Shown here piece after piece: positions 37,506 to 47,002 of a DNA stretch of 64,000 nt. This DNA comes from Vallitalea longa (lineage in GTDB: Bacteria > Bacillota > Clostridia > Lachnospirales > Vallitaleaceae): contig NZ_BRLB01000005.1 of the NCBI RefSeq assembly GCF_027923465.1, positions 124,001 to 188,000 of the forward strand, written 5' to 3'. The position numbers and the translations under genes are program-made. The first letter of the stretch is position 1. Every line of letters begins with the position of its first letter. The notes beneath the pieces were generated by a model, which ran no database searches, was not told the origin of the DNA, and worked only from the letters and a program-made list of their open reading frames with translations.

Positions 37506-38465
37506 ATGAGCAAAACAAGTAAGGCATTACCCATAAATAATAGAAGTTATGTCAAAAGCAGTAGTAAATTTTCTAAACGATTCAGGCGGGACTGGGATTT
37601 GTTCCTTTTATTATTGCCAGGTCTGATATGGTATATCATGTTTGCTTACAAACCTATGATAGGACTTCGAACAGCATTTTATGATTTCAATATATTTAAA
37701 GGCTTTTCTGGTAGTACATTTGTAGGATTAGATAATTTTATTCAGTTCATACAGGGTGCTGATTTCACAAGGACTGTGACAAATACATTAATGATTGCTT
37801 TTTGGCAGTTGGTAATTTGTTTCCCTATACCTATCATATTAGCAATAGCAGTTACGGAAATGAAAAACAAGGTTGTAAGTAAGATAACTCAAACGGCTAC
37901 GTTCTTACCTTATTTTATATCGATTGTTGTGGTTTGTGGTATGACAATTAATTTCCTATCTCCAAGTACGGGAGTAATTAACTTCATATTACAGAAACTA
38001 GGGTTTGAACCTATATATTTCATGGTTAAGCCGGAGTATTTTAGAGGAGTTTACACTACGATGACTCTATGGAAAACTGCTGGTTTCAGTGCCATTGTTT
38101 ATATTGCGGCGATTATGGGTATTGATCAACAGCTTTATGAAGCAGCAAAGGTTGATGGTGCAGGTAAATGGAAACAGATTAAACATGTAACCATACCAGG
38201 TATTTTGCCTATTGTTGTTGTTATGCTTGTACTGAATATCGGTAAAATGGTTAAAGTGGGATATGAAGCAATTCTACTTCTATATAAACCTACAACTTAT
38301 AGTACTGGAGATGTAATCGCTACTTATGTATATAGAACGGGTATACAAAACGGAAATTATGGATTAGCTACAGCGGCTGGACTTTTTGAAGCATTTGTTG
38401 CATTGATATTGGTTGTCCTTGCAAATAAAATCAGTAAACGTCTTTCTGAGACATCACTTTGGTAG
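37506..38465 (+). CDS. CUT1 ABC permease, LplB-like
   Basis: 319 residues, six membrane helices; LPGLIWYIMFAYKPMIGLRTA after a basic N-terminus; EAA loop QLYEAAKVDGAGKWKQIKHVTIP. Preceded by AAAGGAG. First gene of the operon that also encodes GH95, a sulfatase and GH88, so the likely cargo is unsaturated glycosaminoglycan oligosaccharides made by the PL8 lyase. Confidence 0.92.
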   Translation: MSKTSKALPINNRSYVKSSSKFSKRFRRDWDLFLLLLPGLIWYIMFAYKPMIGLRTAFYDFNIFKGFSGSTFVGLDNFIQFIQGADFTRTVTNTLMIAFWQLVICFPIPIILAIAVTEMKNKVVSKITQTATFLPYFISIVVVCGMTINFLSPSTGVINFILQKLGFEPIYFMVKPEYFRGVYTTMTLWKTAGFSAIVYIAAIMGIDQQLYEAAKVDGAGKWKQIKHVTIPGILPIVVVMLVLNIGKMVKVGYEAILLLYKPTTYSTGDVIATYVYRTGIQNGNYGLATAAGLFEAFVALILVVLANKISKRLSETSLW

Positions 38466-38481
38466 AGAAAGGAGATAAATC

Positions 38482-39369
38482 ATGGCAAAATCAGATAAAC
38501 TAGTTACTAGAAATGAAAAGATATTCAATGGTGTAATGACAGTTGTAGGAATTATCATATCAATTGTTGCTTTTTATCCAATATTTTATGTTTTGATCGC
38601 TTCATTTAGCAAACCTATTTTTGTTGAAAATGGAGATGTAATGTTTTGGTTAAAAGGTTTTAATTTTGAAAGTTATAAGCAAGCTTTTATGAAAGATGGT
38701 ATTTGGATAGCGTATGGAAATACTATGTTTTATACGATAGCAGGTGTAGTCGTCAATATGTTTTTTACGACCACAATGGCATATGCTTTGTCAAGAGAAA
38801 GATTGATATTCAGAAAGTTCTTCACTCTAATGGCAATATTCACTATGTGGTTTAATGCAGGTATGATTCCACTATATATGGCTTTTAAAGACTATAATCT
38901 ATTGGATACAAGAACAGCAATAATAGTGGGATTTGCAATTAATACGTACAATCTTGTAATAATGAAAAGTTTCTTTGAACAAATACCGAAATCTCTTGAA
39001 GAAGCAGCTTTCATTGATGGGGCCAATAATTTGAAGATATTTTCAAAGATATTCTTGCCACTATCAAAACCTGCTCTTGCGACAGTTGGTATGTTCTATG
39101 CGGTTACTAGATGGAATGGTTATTTCTGGGCAATGAATTTACTTCAAGATGATAATAAAGTACCTTTACAAGTTTTATTGAAAAAACTAATTGTAGATAA
39201 AGTGGCTAATGAAACGGAAGCTGCAATAGTAACAGCTAATTCATTATATTCGCCGACAACAGTCATATATTCAATAATTATCATAGCGATAATTCCTATG
39301 ATGATAGCGTATCCTTTTGTACAGAAATATTTCAAGAAAGGTGCTACAGTTGGAGCAGTAAAAGGCTGA
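38482..39369 (+). CDS. CUT1 ABC permease, LplC-like
   Basis: 295 residues, six membrane helices, EAA loop KSLEEAAFIDGANNLKIFSKIFLP, C-terminal FVQKYFKKGATVGAVKG. Separated from the first permease by 16 bases with AAAGGAG. No ATPase in the operon. Confidence 0.92.
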   Translation: MAKSDKLVTRNEKIFNGVMTVVGIIISIVAFYPIFYVLIASFSKPIFVENGDVMFWLKGFNFESYKQAFMKDGIWIAYGNTMFYTIAGVVVNMFFTTTMAYALSRERLIFRKFFTLMAIFTMWFNAGMIPLYMAFKDYNLLDTRTAIIVGFAINTYNLVIMKSFFEQIPKSLEEAAFIDGANNLKIFSKIFLPLSKPALATVGMFYAVTRWNGYFWAMNLLQDDNKVPLQVLLKKLIVDKVANETEAAIVTANSLYSPTTVIYSIIIIAIIPMMIAYPFVQKYFKKGATVGAVKG

Positions 39370-39451
39370 TGTACATATGATTTTTCCATAACTATAAGAA
39401 AAACTTTAGTTATGAAGAAATAAATAACATTAAGAGAAAAGGAGAAGAATT

Positions 39452-41068
39452 ATGAAAACAAAAAAAATATTAGCGATTTTGTTAACTTTTACTTTGATGG
39501 CAACATTATTTATTGGTTGTGGTAAAAAAGATGATAACGAAAAGGATACAGATACAAATACAAAAACAACAGAGAATAAATCGGGTGAAAAAGAATTGGA
39601 AGGAAGTTTAATCAGTTCTGAACCAAAGACATTTTCAATATTCCTCAATTTCAATAATATGCCTTTCAATCCAGAATGGCGTCTTTGGCAGGAAATTGCA
39701 GAGAAAACGAATATTTCTCTTGAAGGTGTGATTTCACAATCTAATTCTAATGAAGAAGAAGCTTTCAACTTAATGCTTTCATCAGGAAAACTTGCAGACA
39801 TCATAGGATTTAAAAATCCAGCTGAACTAGAAAAATTAGGTCGTGATGGTGGTTTAGTGCCACTTAATGATTTGATTAAAGAACATGCTCCAAATATTCA
39901 AGCCGTTCTTGATAATGATGATAAGTTTAGACAAGGCGCAACAGCTCTTGATGGAAATATATATTATATACCTAAAAATCAAAGTCTGGTATCTGCTGAA
40001 TTTTGGTGGGTTCGTCAAGATTGGCTAGATAATCTAGGTTTAGACGTACCAACTACAGTAGATCAATTATATGATGTATTGACAGCTTTTAAGAATAATG
40101 ATCCTAATGGAAATGGTGAAGCAGATGAGATACCTCTATTCGATAGAGCTGGATGGAAAATGCCAGACGAATATTTATACTTATGGGATACAAGTACTGA
40201 ATTCTATCCACGTGATGGAAAAATGACTTTTGAACCAATGGAAGAGAATTTCAAAGTAGGTGTTACTAATCTTGTAAAATGGTATAAAGAAGGATTGATC
40301 GACCCAGAAATACTAACACGTGGTGCAAAATCAAGAGATATACTATATAGTTCCAATATCGGTGGTATGACCCATGATTGGCCAAGTACAGGAAATTATA
40401 ACAGAAGTCTTGCAGAAGATATACCAGGATTTAATAATGTAAGTATCGCTCCTCCTGCAAATCAAAATGGTGAAGTGATTGAAAGAACAACTAGATATCC
40501 AGGAGTAGGTTGGGGAATCTCTTCTCAATGTGAAGACCCTGTAACTCTTATTAAGTTCTTTGATTATATGTTTACAGAAGAAGGTTCAACTCTAATGAAC
40601 TGGGGTATTGAAGGCGAAACATATACTGTTAATGATGATGGAACAAAATCTTATACAGATACAGTGCTTAATAGTGAACAGACACCTCTAGGATATTTAC
40701 GTTCATTAGGTATTCAATATCGTATTGGTATGTTGCAAGATGCTGAATATGAATATGCTTTTATGACACCAGAAGCTAGTGCTGCAGCAAAATTATACAA
40801 TAGTAATCCACAATGGTATAGAGAAGATATGCCTCCATATCTAGATGGTGAGTTAGGATTGAAATATTCTACTGATGATGAAGCAGAATATAAGAAAATC
40901 ATGTCAGAAATTAGACCATATGTTGATGAAATGTTCCAAAAATGGTTATTGGGAGCGTCAGACTTCGAAAAAGATTATGATGGATTCATCAACGAATTAA
41001 AGAGTAGAGGAATAGAAAGAGCTATAGAAATCAACCAAACAGCTTATGATACTTTCTTAGGAAAATAA
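39452..41068 (+). CDS. Carbohydrate-binding lipoprotein of CUT1 importer
   Basis: 538 residues. Lipoprotein signal MKTKKILAILLTFTLMATLF-IGC, charged Thr/Lys-rich linker, then a family 1-type oligosaccharide-binding fold (FSIFLNFNNMPFNPEWRLWQ, ADIIGFKNPAELEKLG, FWWVRQDWLDNLGLDVPTTV, VGWGISSQCEDPVTLIKFFD). The motif WWVRQDWLDKLGL is typical of LplA-like proteins that accept uronic-acid oligomers or heparin/chondroitin fragments in other Firmicutes, but ligand choice is not readable here. Confidence 0.9.
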   Translation: MKTKKILAILLTFTLMATLFIGCGKKDDNEKDTDTNTKTTENKSGEKELEGSLISSEPKTFSIFLNFNNMPFNPEWRLWQEIAEKTNISLEGVISQSNSNEEEAFNLMLSSGKLADIIGFKNPAELEKLGRDGGLVPLNDLIKEHAPNIQAVLDNDDKFRQGATALDGNIYYIPKNQSLVSAEFWWVRQDWLDNLGLDVPTTVDQLYDVLTAFKNNDPNGNGEADEIPLFDRAGWKMPDEYLYLWDTSTEFYPRDGKMTFEPMEENFKVGVTNLVKWYKEGLIDPEILTRGAKSRDILYSSNIGGMTHDWPSTGNYNRSLAEDIPGFNNVSIAPPANQNGEVIERTTRYPGVGWGISSQCEDPVTLIKFFDYMFTEEGSTLMNWGIEGETYTVNDDGTKSYTDTVLNSEQTPLGYLRSLGIQYRIGMLQDAEYEYAFMTPEASAAAKLYNSNPQWYREDMPPYLDGELGLKYSTDDEAEYKKIMSEIRPYVDEMFQKWLLGASDFEKDYDGFINELKSRGIERAIEINQTAYDTFLGK

Positions 41069-41090
41069 TATGTGAGGGATGGAATTAAAG

Positions 41091-43349
41091 ATGAAGCTTA
41101 GGTATAATAACTTTTCAGAAGACTGGAAAGAAGGATTGCTTATTGGTAATGGCAGACTTAACGGTATAGTATGGGGAAATAATGAAAAAGATATACTTAG
41201 TCTGAATCATGAATATCTATGGACTGGTAAGCATGGAAATAGAACAAATAGAACTTCATATGAGTACTTACCTAAAGTAAGAGAACTTCTAATAGAAAAA
41301 GATTACTTTAGAGCAACAGCCTTAGCTTCCTTGGCATTTGGTGGTAATGGGGGAATTTCCCCCTATCCACGCCAAGAAGATTCATATAAACCTGCTGGTG
41401 AATTAGTATTCAGATATGATAATCCACAAGGAAATTTTGTTGAAAGAATATTAGATATCCATAATGGTATAGCTAAAGTAGTTAGAAGAGATGTAGAATT
41501 AGAAGCTTTTGCTGATTGTGTAACAGGAATAATGGTCTCATCATGGAGGAGTACTAAAGAATTTGGCGGTACTCTTTTTTACGAAAGACAAGAAGATGAG
41601 GCAATAGAAGATATGAATATAGATGGAAAACATATAATTTACACATGTAAAATAGATTCAGTAAGTAGTTTTGAAGTTATTGTGAAAGTAGATACAGATG
41701 GCTTAATTGAATATGGTAATATGAGCATGCATATAGAAAATGCAACATACATAAAAACATTTATCAATATAGGAGTTTCTTATAAAAATATCGAAAAAGA
41801 ACTTAATGATTATCCTTTTCCTACAGGGGAGATAAATGAACTGAAAGAAAATCATAATAAAAAGTTTTCTGAAGCGATGAGTAAAACAGATATTAATATA
41901 ACTGATAACAAAACAGATGAATTATCTGATTTATATATAAATGAAAGAATTGAAAGAGTCAGAAAAGGAAATGAAGATGTTAATCTAATAGAGATATATG
42001 CAAAATTCGGTATATACCTAATGGTTTCAGGTTCCATCTGTGGAGAACTTCCATTGAATCTCCAAGGAAAATGGAACTGTGATATAATACCTCCGTGGTT
42101 CAGCGATTATCATTTTAACATCAATATACAGATGAACTATTGGTTCATAGAACAATTGGATTATCCGGAGTATTCAAAGCAACTATTTGATTATGTAAAT
42201 AAGTTTGCAGAAAGTGGTAGAAGAACAGCAAAATCCTTATATGGTTGTAATGGTACTGTATTATCACTCAATGGAGATCATTGGGCTGTGTCTACTCCTG
42301 AGGCTTATAATTATGCTGCATGGATTGGAGGAGCCGCATGGATTGGACAACATTATTGGTGGCATTACCAATATAATGGAGATAAAATTTTCTTAGAAGA
42401 AGTAGCTTATCCTTTCTTCAAATCAACAGTAGATTTTTACATGGATTATATTGAGGTGGATGATGATGGTGTAGCGCAGATAATGCCAAGTCAGTCGCCT
42501 GAAAATCGTTTTGAGGGTACAGGTTATTTTCCAGTGAGTATGTGTATATCATCAGCTATGGATATACAATTAGCCTATGATGCCTTTACATATGCAATAG
42601 ATGGAGCCAAAATACTAGATATTGATAAAGAAGAGTGTACTAAGTGGGAACAGTTAAGAAGTAGGTTACCTGATTTCAAAATTGGAAGTGATGGACGTCT
42701 ATTAGAGTGGGATGATGAAGATAAGATGGAAGTGGAAAAAGGACATCGCCATTTCTCACATCTATATGGAGTATTCCCGTCTACACTGTTCAATCCGGTT
42801 AATAGAACCAATCAATTTGAGGCAGGAAGAAAATCATTAGAGTATAGACTAGCACAAAATGGTGGTGGAACTGGTTGGAGTAGAGCGTGGGCAGCATGTT
42901 TGTTTGCACGTCTACAAGATGGAGAAGAAGCTAATCACCAATTAAGTTATTTACTTACTGAGCTATCCTCTTCTGCCTTATTAGACCTACATCCTAGACC
43001 TCCAAGATGTACTGTAAGAAATGAAGATACTCAATTTGTTTTTCAGATAGATGGAAATCTAGGAGCCACAAGAGCAGTAATCGAGTGTATTGTACAATGC
43101 TATGAAGGAAAAGTATTTTTATTACCTTCACTTCCGAAGTCGTGGGAAAAAGGAAGTATCAGGGGAGTAAAAACAATAGGCGGTCACAAAATTAATCTTA
43201 CTTATGAAAAAGGTAAAATAATGTCACTGGAAATTATAATGGGATTTAAAGAAAAGATTGTAATTGATAATAGTAAAGGATTAATAGAGAGCAGTAAAGA
43301 AGATATCGTTTTGCAAGGGAAAAAAGGTGAAGTTTACACTTTAGTATAA
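41091..43349 (+). CDS. GH95 family alpha-L-fucosidase-like enzyme
   Basis: 752 residues without signal peptide, so intracellular. N-domain opening with EGLLIGNGRLNGIVWG and LNHEYLWTGKH; (alpha/alpha)6 catalytic barrel with HFNINIQMNYW (Asn343 and Asn345 match the paired catalytic Asn of Bifidobacterium AfcA), MPSQSPENRF (Glu), GHRHFSHLYGVFPS and GTGWSRAWAACLFARL; C-terminal beta-domain. GH95 enzymes invert alpha-1,2-fucosides or related L-galactosides. ATG 41091 is better spaced from GAGGGA than ATG 41079. Its place among lyase, sulfatase and GH88 genes suggests removal of fucose branches. Confidence 0.9.
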   Translation: MKLRYNNFSEDWKEGLLIGNGRLNGIVWGNNEKDILSLNHEYLWTGKHGNRTNRTSYEYLPKVRELLIEKDYFRATALASLAFGGNGGISPYPRQEDSYKPAGELVFRYDNPQGNFVERILDIHNGIAKVVRRDVELEAFADCVTGIMVSSWRSTKEFGGTLFYERQEDEAIEDMNIDGKHIIYTCKIDSVSSFEVIVKVDTDGLIEYGNMSMHIENATYIKTFINIGVSYKNIEKELNDYPFPTGEINELKENHNKKFSEAMSKTDINITDNKTDELSDLYINERIERVRKGNEDVNLIEIYAKFGIYLMVSGSICGELPLNLQGKWNCDIIPPWFSDYHFNINIQMNYWFIEQLDYPEYSKQLFDYVNKFAESGRRTAKSLYGCNGTVLSLNGDHWAVSTPEAYNYAAWIGGAAWIGQHYWWHYQYNGDKIFLEEVAYPFFKSTVDFYMDYIEVDDDGVAQIMPSQSPENRFEGTGYFPVSMCISSAMDIQLAYDAFTYAIDGAKILDIDKEECTKWEQLRSRLPDFKIGSDGRLLEWDDEDKMEVEKGHRHFSHLYGVFPSTLFNPVNRTNQFEAGRKSLEYRLAQNGGGTGWSRAWAACLFARLQDGEEANHQLSYLLTELSSSALLDLHPRPPRCTVRNEDTQFVFQIDGNLGATRAVIECIVQCYEGKVFLLPSLPKSWEKGSIRGVKTIGGHKINLTYEKGKIMSLEIIMGFKEKIVIDNSKGLIESSKEDIVLQGKKGEVYTLV

Positions 43350-43370
43350 GCTGTTCGGAAGGAGATTCAT

Positions 43371-44756
43371 ATGAAGAAAAAGAATTTATTATATATTTTT
43401 GCAGACCAATGGCGTAAAATCGCAGTAGGAGCAGAAGGACAAGATAAGGTAATAACCCCTGCTATGGATTCATTTGCCAAGGAAAGCAAAGTTTTTGATA
43501 ATGCCATTAGTACATATCCTCTTTGTTCACCTCATAGAGCAGCGCTTATGACAGGAAAGTATCCTTATTGTTGTGGCATGTGGACAAATTGTAAAATAGG
43601 ATTGGATGAAACAGTTATGTTGAAACCACAAGAAGAGACTATAGGAAAGACTCTAAAGAGAAATGGTTATCAAACGGCTTATGTGGGAAAATGGCATCTG
43701 GATGCAAGTGAATTGAATTTCAATAAGAATCCAGAGTCAGGTGCTATCAATTGGGATGCTTACACACCTGAAGGAGAAAGAAGGCAAGGATTTGATTATT
43801 GGTTTTCATATGGGGCGATGGACAAGCATCTTAATCCACATTATTGGAGAAATACACCAGAGAAAATCGAACCAGGAAAATGGTCTCCTGAAGTCGAAAC
43901 AGATGTAGCTCTTGATTATCTACAAAATAGAGATAAGAGTAAACCATTCTGTATGTTCGTTTCATGGAATCCACCTCACCCACCTTATGATAAAGTACCT
44001 AAAAAATATGTTGATATGTATGACGATATTCCTCTTAGGGTAAATGTTCCAGAAAAAATGAGAGAAGATGAGGAATATCTGAAAACCATAAAAGAATATT
44101 TTGGAGCAGTTACAGGACTAGATGAGAAGTTCAAAAGAATATTGGAATATCTGAAAGAAAATGACCTGGAAGATGATACTATTGTGGTATTATCCGCAGA
44201 TCATGGAGATATGATGGGTTCACAGGGAATAATGGGTAAGAATATCTGGTATGAAGAATCCATTAATATTCCTTTTATGATTAGAGGAAAAGATATAGAA
44301 CCTGGAAGGACGCAGTGCTTATTTTCAAGTATCGACCATATGCCAACGTTGTTGGACTTATTGGAAGTTGATATTCCGAAAACCGTACAAGGGAAAAGCT
44401 TTAAAGATATTATTAAGGATAGAAAGATGGATGAACCAGAAACAGTATTTTTATCAATGATTCCTGGTATGCCTGAACTTATAGAACCTTACAGAAAAAG
44501 AGGATTAAACCATAAATCTTTTGGCTGGAGGGGAATTCGAACTAAAACACACACTTATGTAATTGATAATGGTACTTATCCATATGAAAAGCAAAAAAGA
44601 TACTTATATGATAATGAGAAAGATCCTTATCAATTGAATCCATTGATATTGAGTTGCGATGATGAACAATGCAAAAAATATGATGATTGTTTGATAGATT
44701 ATTTGGAGAAAATAAATGACCCATTCTTAATGAAAGGACTAGATAATAATGGTTAA
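43371..44756 (+). CDS. Cys-type sulfatase
   Basis: 461 residues. Formylglycine site CSPHR (Cys52); metal-binding FADQWR near the start, YVGKWHLDASE, WNPPHPPYD and VLSADHGDMMGSQG. No signal peptide. It shares only family-level similarity with the sulfatase at 29047, so the two probably remove different sulfates. AAGGAG precedes the ATG; the stop overlaps GH88 by 8 bases. Confidence 0.92.
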   Translation: MKKKNLLYIFADQWRKIAVGAEGQDKVITPAMDSFAKESKVFDNAISTYPLCSPHRAALMTGKYPYCCGMWTNCKIGLDETVMLKPQEETIGKTLKRNGYQTAYVGKWHLDASELNFNKNPESGAINWDAYTPEGERRQGFDYWFSYGAMDKHLNPHYWRNTPEKIEPGKWSPEVETDVALDYLQNRDKSKPFCMFVSWNPPHPPYDKVPKKYVDMYDDIPLRVNVPEKMREDEEYLKTIKEYFGAVTGLDEKFKRILEYLKENDLEDDTIVVLSADHGDMMGSQGIMGKNIWYEESINIPFMIRGKDIEPGRTQCLFSSIDHMPTLLDLLEVDIPKTVQGKSFKDIIKDRKMDEPETVFLSMIPGMPELIEPYRKRGLNHKSFGWRGIRTKTHTYVIDNGTYPYEKQKRYLYDNEKDPYQLNPLILSCDDEQCKKYDDCLIDYLEKINDPFLMKGLDNNG

Positions 44757-45915
44757 TATGAAAGATTATGAGAAAGTCACTGATTCAGAGATAAGTCAAG
44801 CATTAGATGATGCAGTAACTCAGGTAGAGACAGATTTAGAAGATTTTACATATAAATTCAAGATTAATGGGACAACTGATAATTTTTATGCTCCTAGTGA
44901 TAATATTTCATGGACATCTGGTTTCTGGACAGGACAGATATGGATGGCATATGAGGTAACAGGTGATGAGAAATATAGAAAAGCAGCAGAAATCCAAGTA
45001 GACAGTTTTCTTCACAGAATAGAGAATAAGATTGAGACCAATAATCATGATATGGGTTTTCTCTATAGTCTATCATGTGTTGCCGCATACAAATTAATAG
45101 GTAATGAAAATGCTAAGAAAGCAGCTATTCTAGCGGCAGATAATCTTATTTCCAGGTATAGAGAAGACGGTAAATTCATTCAAGCTTGGGGAAATATTGG
45201 AGCAGATGATAATTATCGTTTAATAATTGACTGCTTACTTAATCTTCCACTATTGTACTGGACAAGTGATGTAACTGGTGATGATAAATATGCTAAGATT
45301 GCTAAACAGCATATAGATACTTCCCTTAAGGTTATCATGCGTGATGATTGTTCCACATATCATACATATTATTTTGAGAAAGATACAGGAAAACCACTGT
45401 ACGGTGAGACAAGGCAAGGATACAGTAATGATTCGGCATGGTCAAGAGGGCAGGCTTGGGGAATATATGGAACTGCGCTAAGTTATATGTATACCAAGAA
45501 TCCTGATTATATTGAGAAATTTTATAAAATAACAGACTTTTTTATAGAACATCTACCAGAAGACCTGGTACCTTATTGGGATTTTAAATTCACTGATGGT
45601 AGTGAAGAACCGAAAGACAGTTCGGCGGCGGCAATAGCTGTATGTGGTATGCTTGAAATGTCGAAGTACCTTGACGAAGAAAAAGCAAGTTACTACAAAG
45701 ATATTGCATTGAAGATACTGAAATCATTAATTGATAATTACGCAGTTAACGATAATAAATTATCCAATGGGCAATTACTACATGGTGTTTATGCAAGAAA
45801 ATCTCCATATAATCCATGTAGGAACAGAAATGTTGATGAATGCAATACATGGGGTGACTACTATTATATGGAAGCCCTCATCCGCTTAAGTAAAGATTGG
45901 AAGTTATATTGGTGA
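44749..45915 (+). CDS. GH88 unsaturated glucuronyl hydrolase
   Basis: 388 residues, (alpha/alpha)6 barrel. Asp101 in NHDMGFLYS and Asp161 in IIDCLLNLPLLYW match Asp88 and Asp149 of Bacillus UGL in context and in separation (60 against 61). It hydrates the 4,5-unsaturated uronic acid left by the lyase, freeing the reducing-end amino sugar, and thus completes the lyase-importer-hydrolase path. No signal peptide. Final gene of the operon, before a strong terminator. Confidence 0.92.
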   Translation: MVNMKDYEKVTDSEISQALDDAVTQVETDLEDFTYKFKINGTTDNFYAPSDNISWTSGFWTGQIWMAYEVTGDEKYRKAAEIQVDSFLHRIENKIETNNHDMGFLYSLSCVAAYKLIGNENAKKAAILAADNLISRYREDGKFIQAWGNIGADDNYRLIIDCLLNLPLLYWTSDVTGDDKYAKIAKQHIDTSLKVIMRDDCSTYHTYYFEKDTGKPLYGETRQGYSNDSAWSRGQAWGIYGTALSYMYTKNPDYIEKFYKITDFFIEHLPEDLVPYWDFKFTDGSEEPKDSSAAAIAVCGMLEMSKYLDEEKASYYKDIALKILKSLIDNYAVNDNKLSNGQLLHGVYARKSPYNPCRNRNVDECNTWGDYYYMEALIRLSKDWKLYW

Positions 45916-45924
45916 TATTTAATG

Positions 45925-45956
45925 GAGTAGAGTTAGAGATAACCCTACTCTTTTTT
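45925..45956 (+). terminator. Terminator of GAG operon
   Basis: GAGTAG-A-GTT (45925-45934) pairs with AACCCTACTC (45941-45950), followed by TTTTTTG. Confidence 0.85.
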
Positions 45957-46182
45957 GTTAAATAGGAAAGTTCTACTTTATATTTCACTTAAAATCATTT
46001 AGGTAGATGTAGTTTCTTTATTTCTTCTATATAATCTAAATAATGTTATGGATATTTGATTGAATATAGATTATACTTATGTATGAAATTGAAATAAAGG
46101 TAATTAAATTGCTAAATTGAATGTTTTTAAAAATTTAGTATATAGATTATACATTATGATATATAGGAGTAGGAGAAAAAAT

Positions 46183-46875
46183 ATGGATATAAATATAATT
46201 TACGAAGATAATCATATTATTGTTGCTGAGAAACCACCGAAAGTACCTTGTCAAAATGATAAGACTGGTGATATAGATATGTTAACAGAATTAAAGGGTT
46301 ATTTAAAAGAGAAATATAATGTGAAAAATCCATATATAGGATTAATTCATAGATTAGACCGCCCAGTTGGAGGGTTAATGGTATTTGCAAAAACCAAGTT
46401 TGCTAACACTAAATTAAGTGAAGAAATCAGAACAAAAAGATTTCAGAAATTTTATTATGCTGTAGTTTGTGGAAAACCAAAGGAAAACAAAGGACAATTA
46501 GTAGATTATCTTAAGAAATATGGAAGGAATAATATATCTAAAGTAGTTTCTGAAGATATAAAAGATGCAAAAGAAGCTGTATTAGAATATGAATGCATTG
46601 ATAGTATCGAAACAGAAGAATATGGTATGTTAAGTCTTATTAAGGTGGATTTAAAAACTGGAAGACATCATCAGATTCGTGTTCAATTATCCAATGCATC
46701 CCTTCCGCTATGGGGAGATAATAAATATAATAAGACTTTTGTCAAAATGAGGACATGGACTCAAATAGCTCTATGGGCTGGAAGTATTTCTTTTAAACAT
46801 CCGAAAGAAAATAAAATCTGTAGTTTTCAGTTAAAACCAAATGCTGAATATCCATTTAATTTATTCAAATTATAA
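46183..46875 (+). CDS. RluA-family pseudouridine synthase
   Basis: 230 residues. Catalytic motif HRLDRPVGGLMVFAKT with Asp59; ENKGQLVDYL, GRHHQIRVQL and LWGDNKYN are family motifs. No S4 domain, so a short RluA/YlyB-like enzyme modifying rRNA or tRNA uridine; the target is not readable. ATG 46183 follows AGGAGTAGGAG; an upstream ATG at 46117 lacks a ribosome site. Confidence 0.9.
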   Translation: MDINIIYEDNHIIVAEKPPKVPCQNDKTGDIDMLTELKGYLKEKYNVKNPYIGLIHRLDRPVGGLMVFAKTKFANTKLSEEIRTKRFQKFYYAVVCGKPKENKGQLVDYLKKYGRNNISKVVSEDIKDAKEAVLEYECIDSIETEEYGMLSLIKVDLKTGRHHQIRVQLSNASLPLWGDNKYNKTFVKMRTWTQIALWAGSISFKHPKENKICSFQLKPNAEYPFNLFKL

Positions 46876-47002
46876 TAAGATATTTATGAACATTTCGAAA
46901 AATGAATATTATTAAGTTCCCGATATTTTACTTGACAAGATTAGCGATTTAGTCCATTATAGTATGACAATGTCTAAAAAAGTAAAAGAAAGGGATGGTG
47001 CA

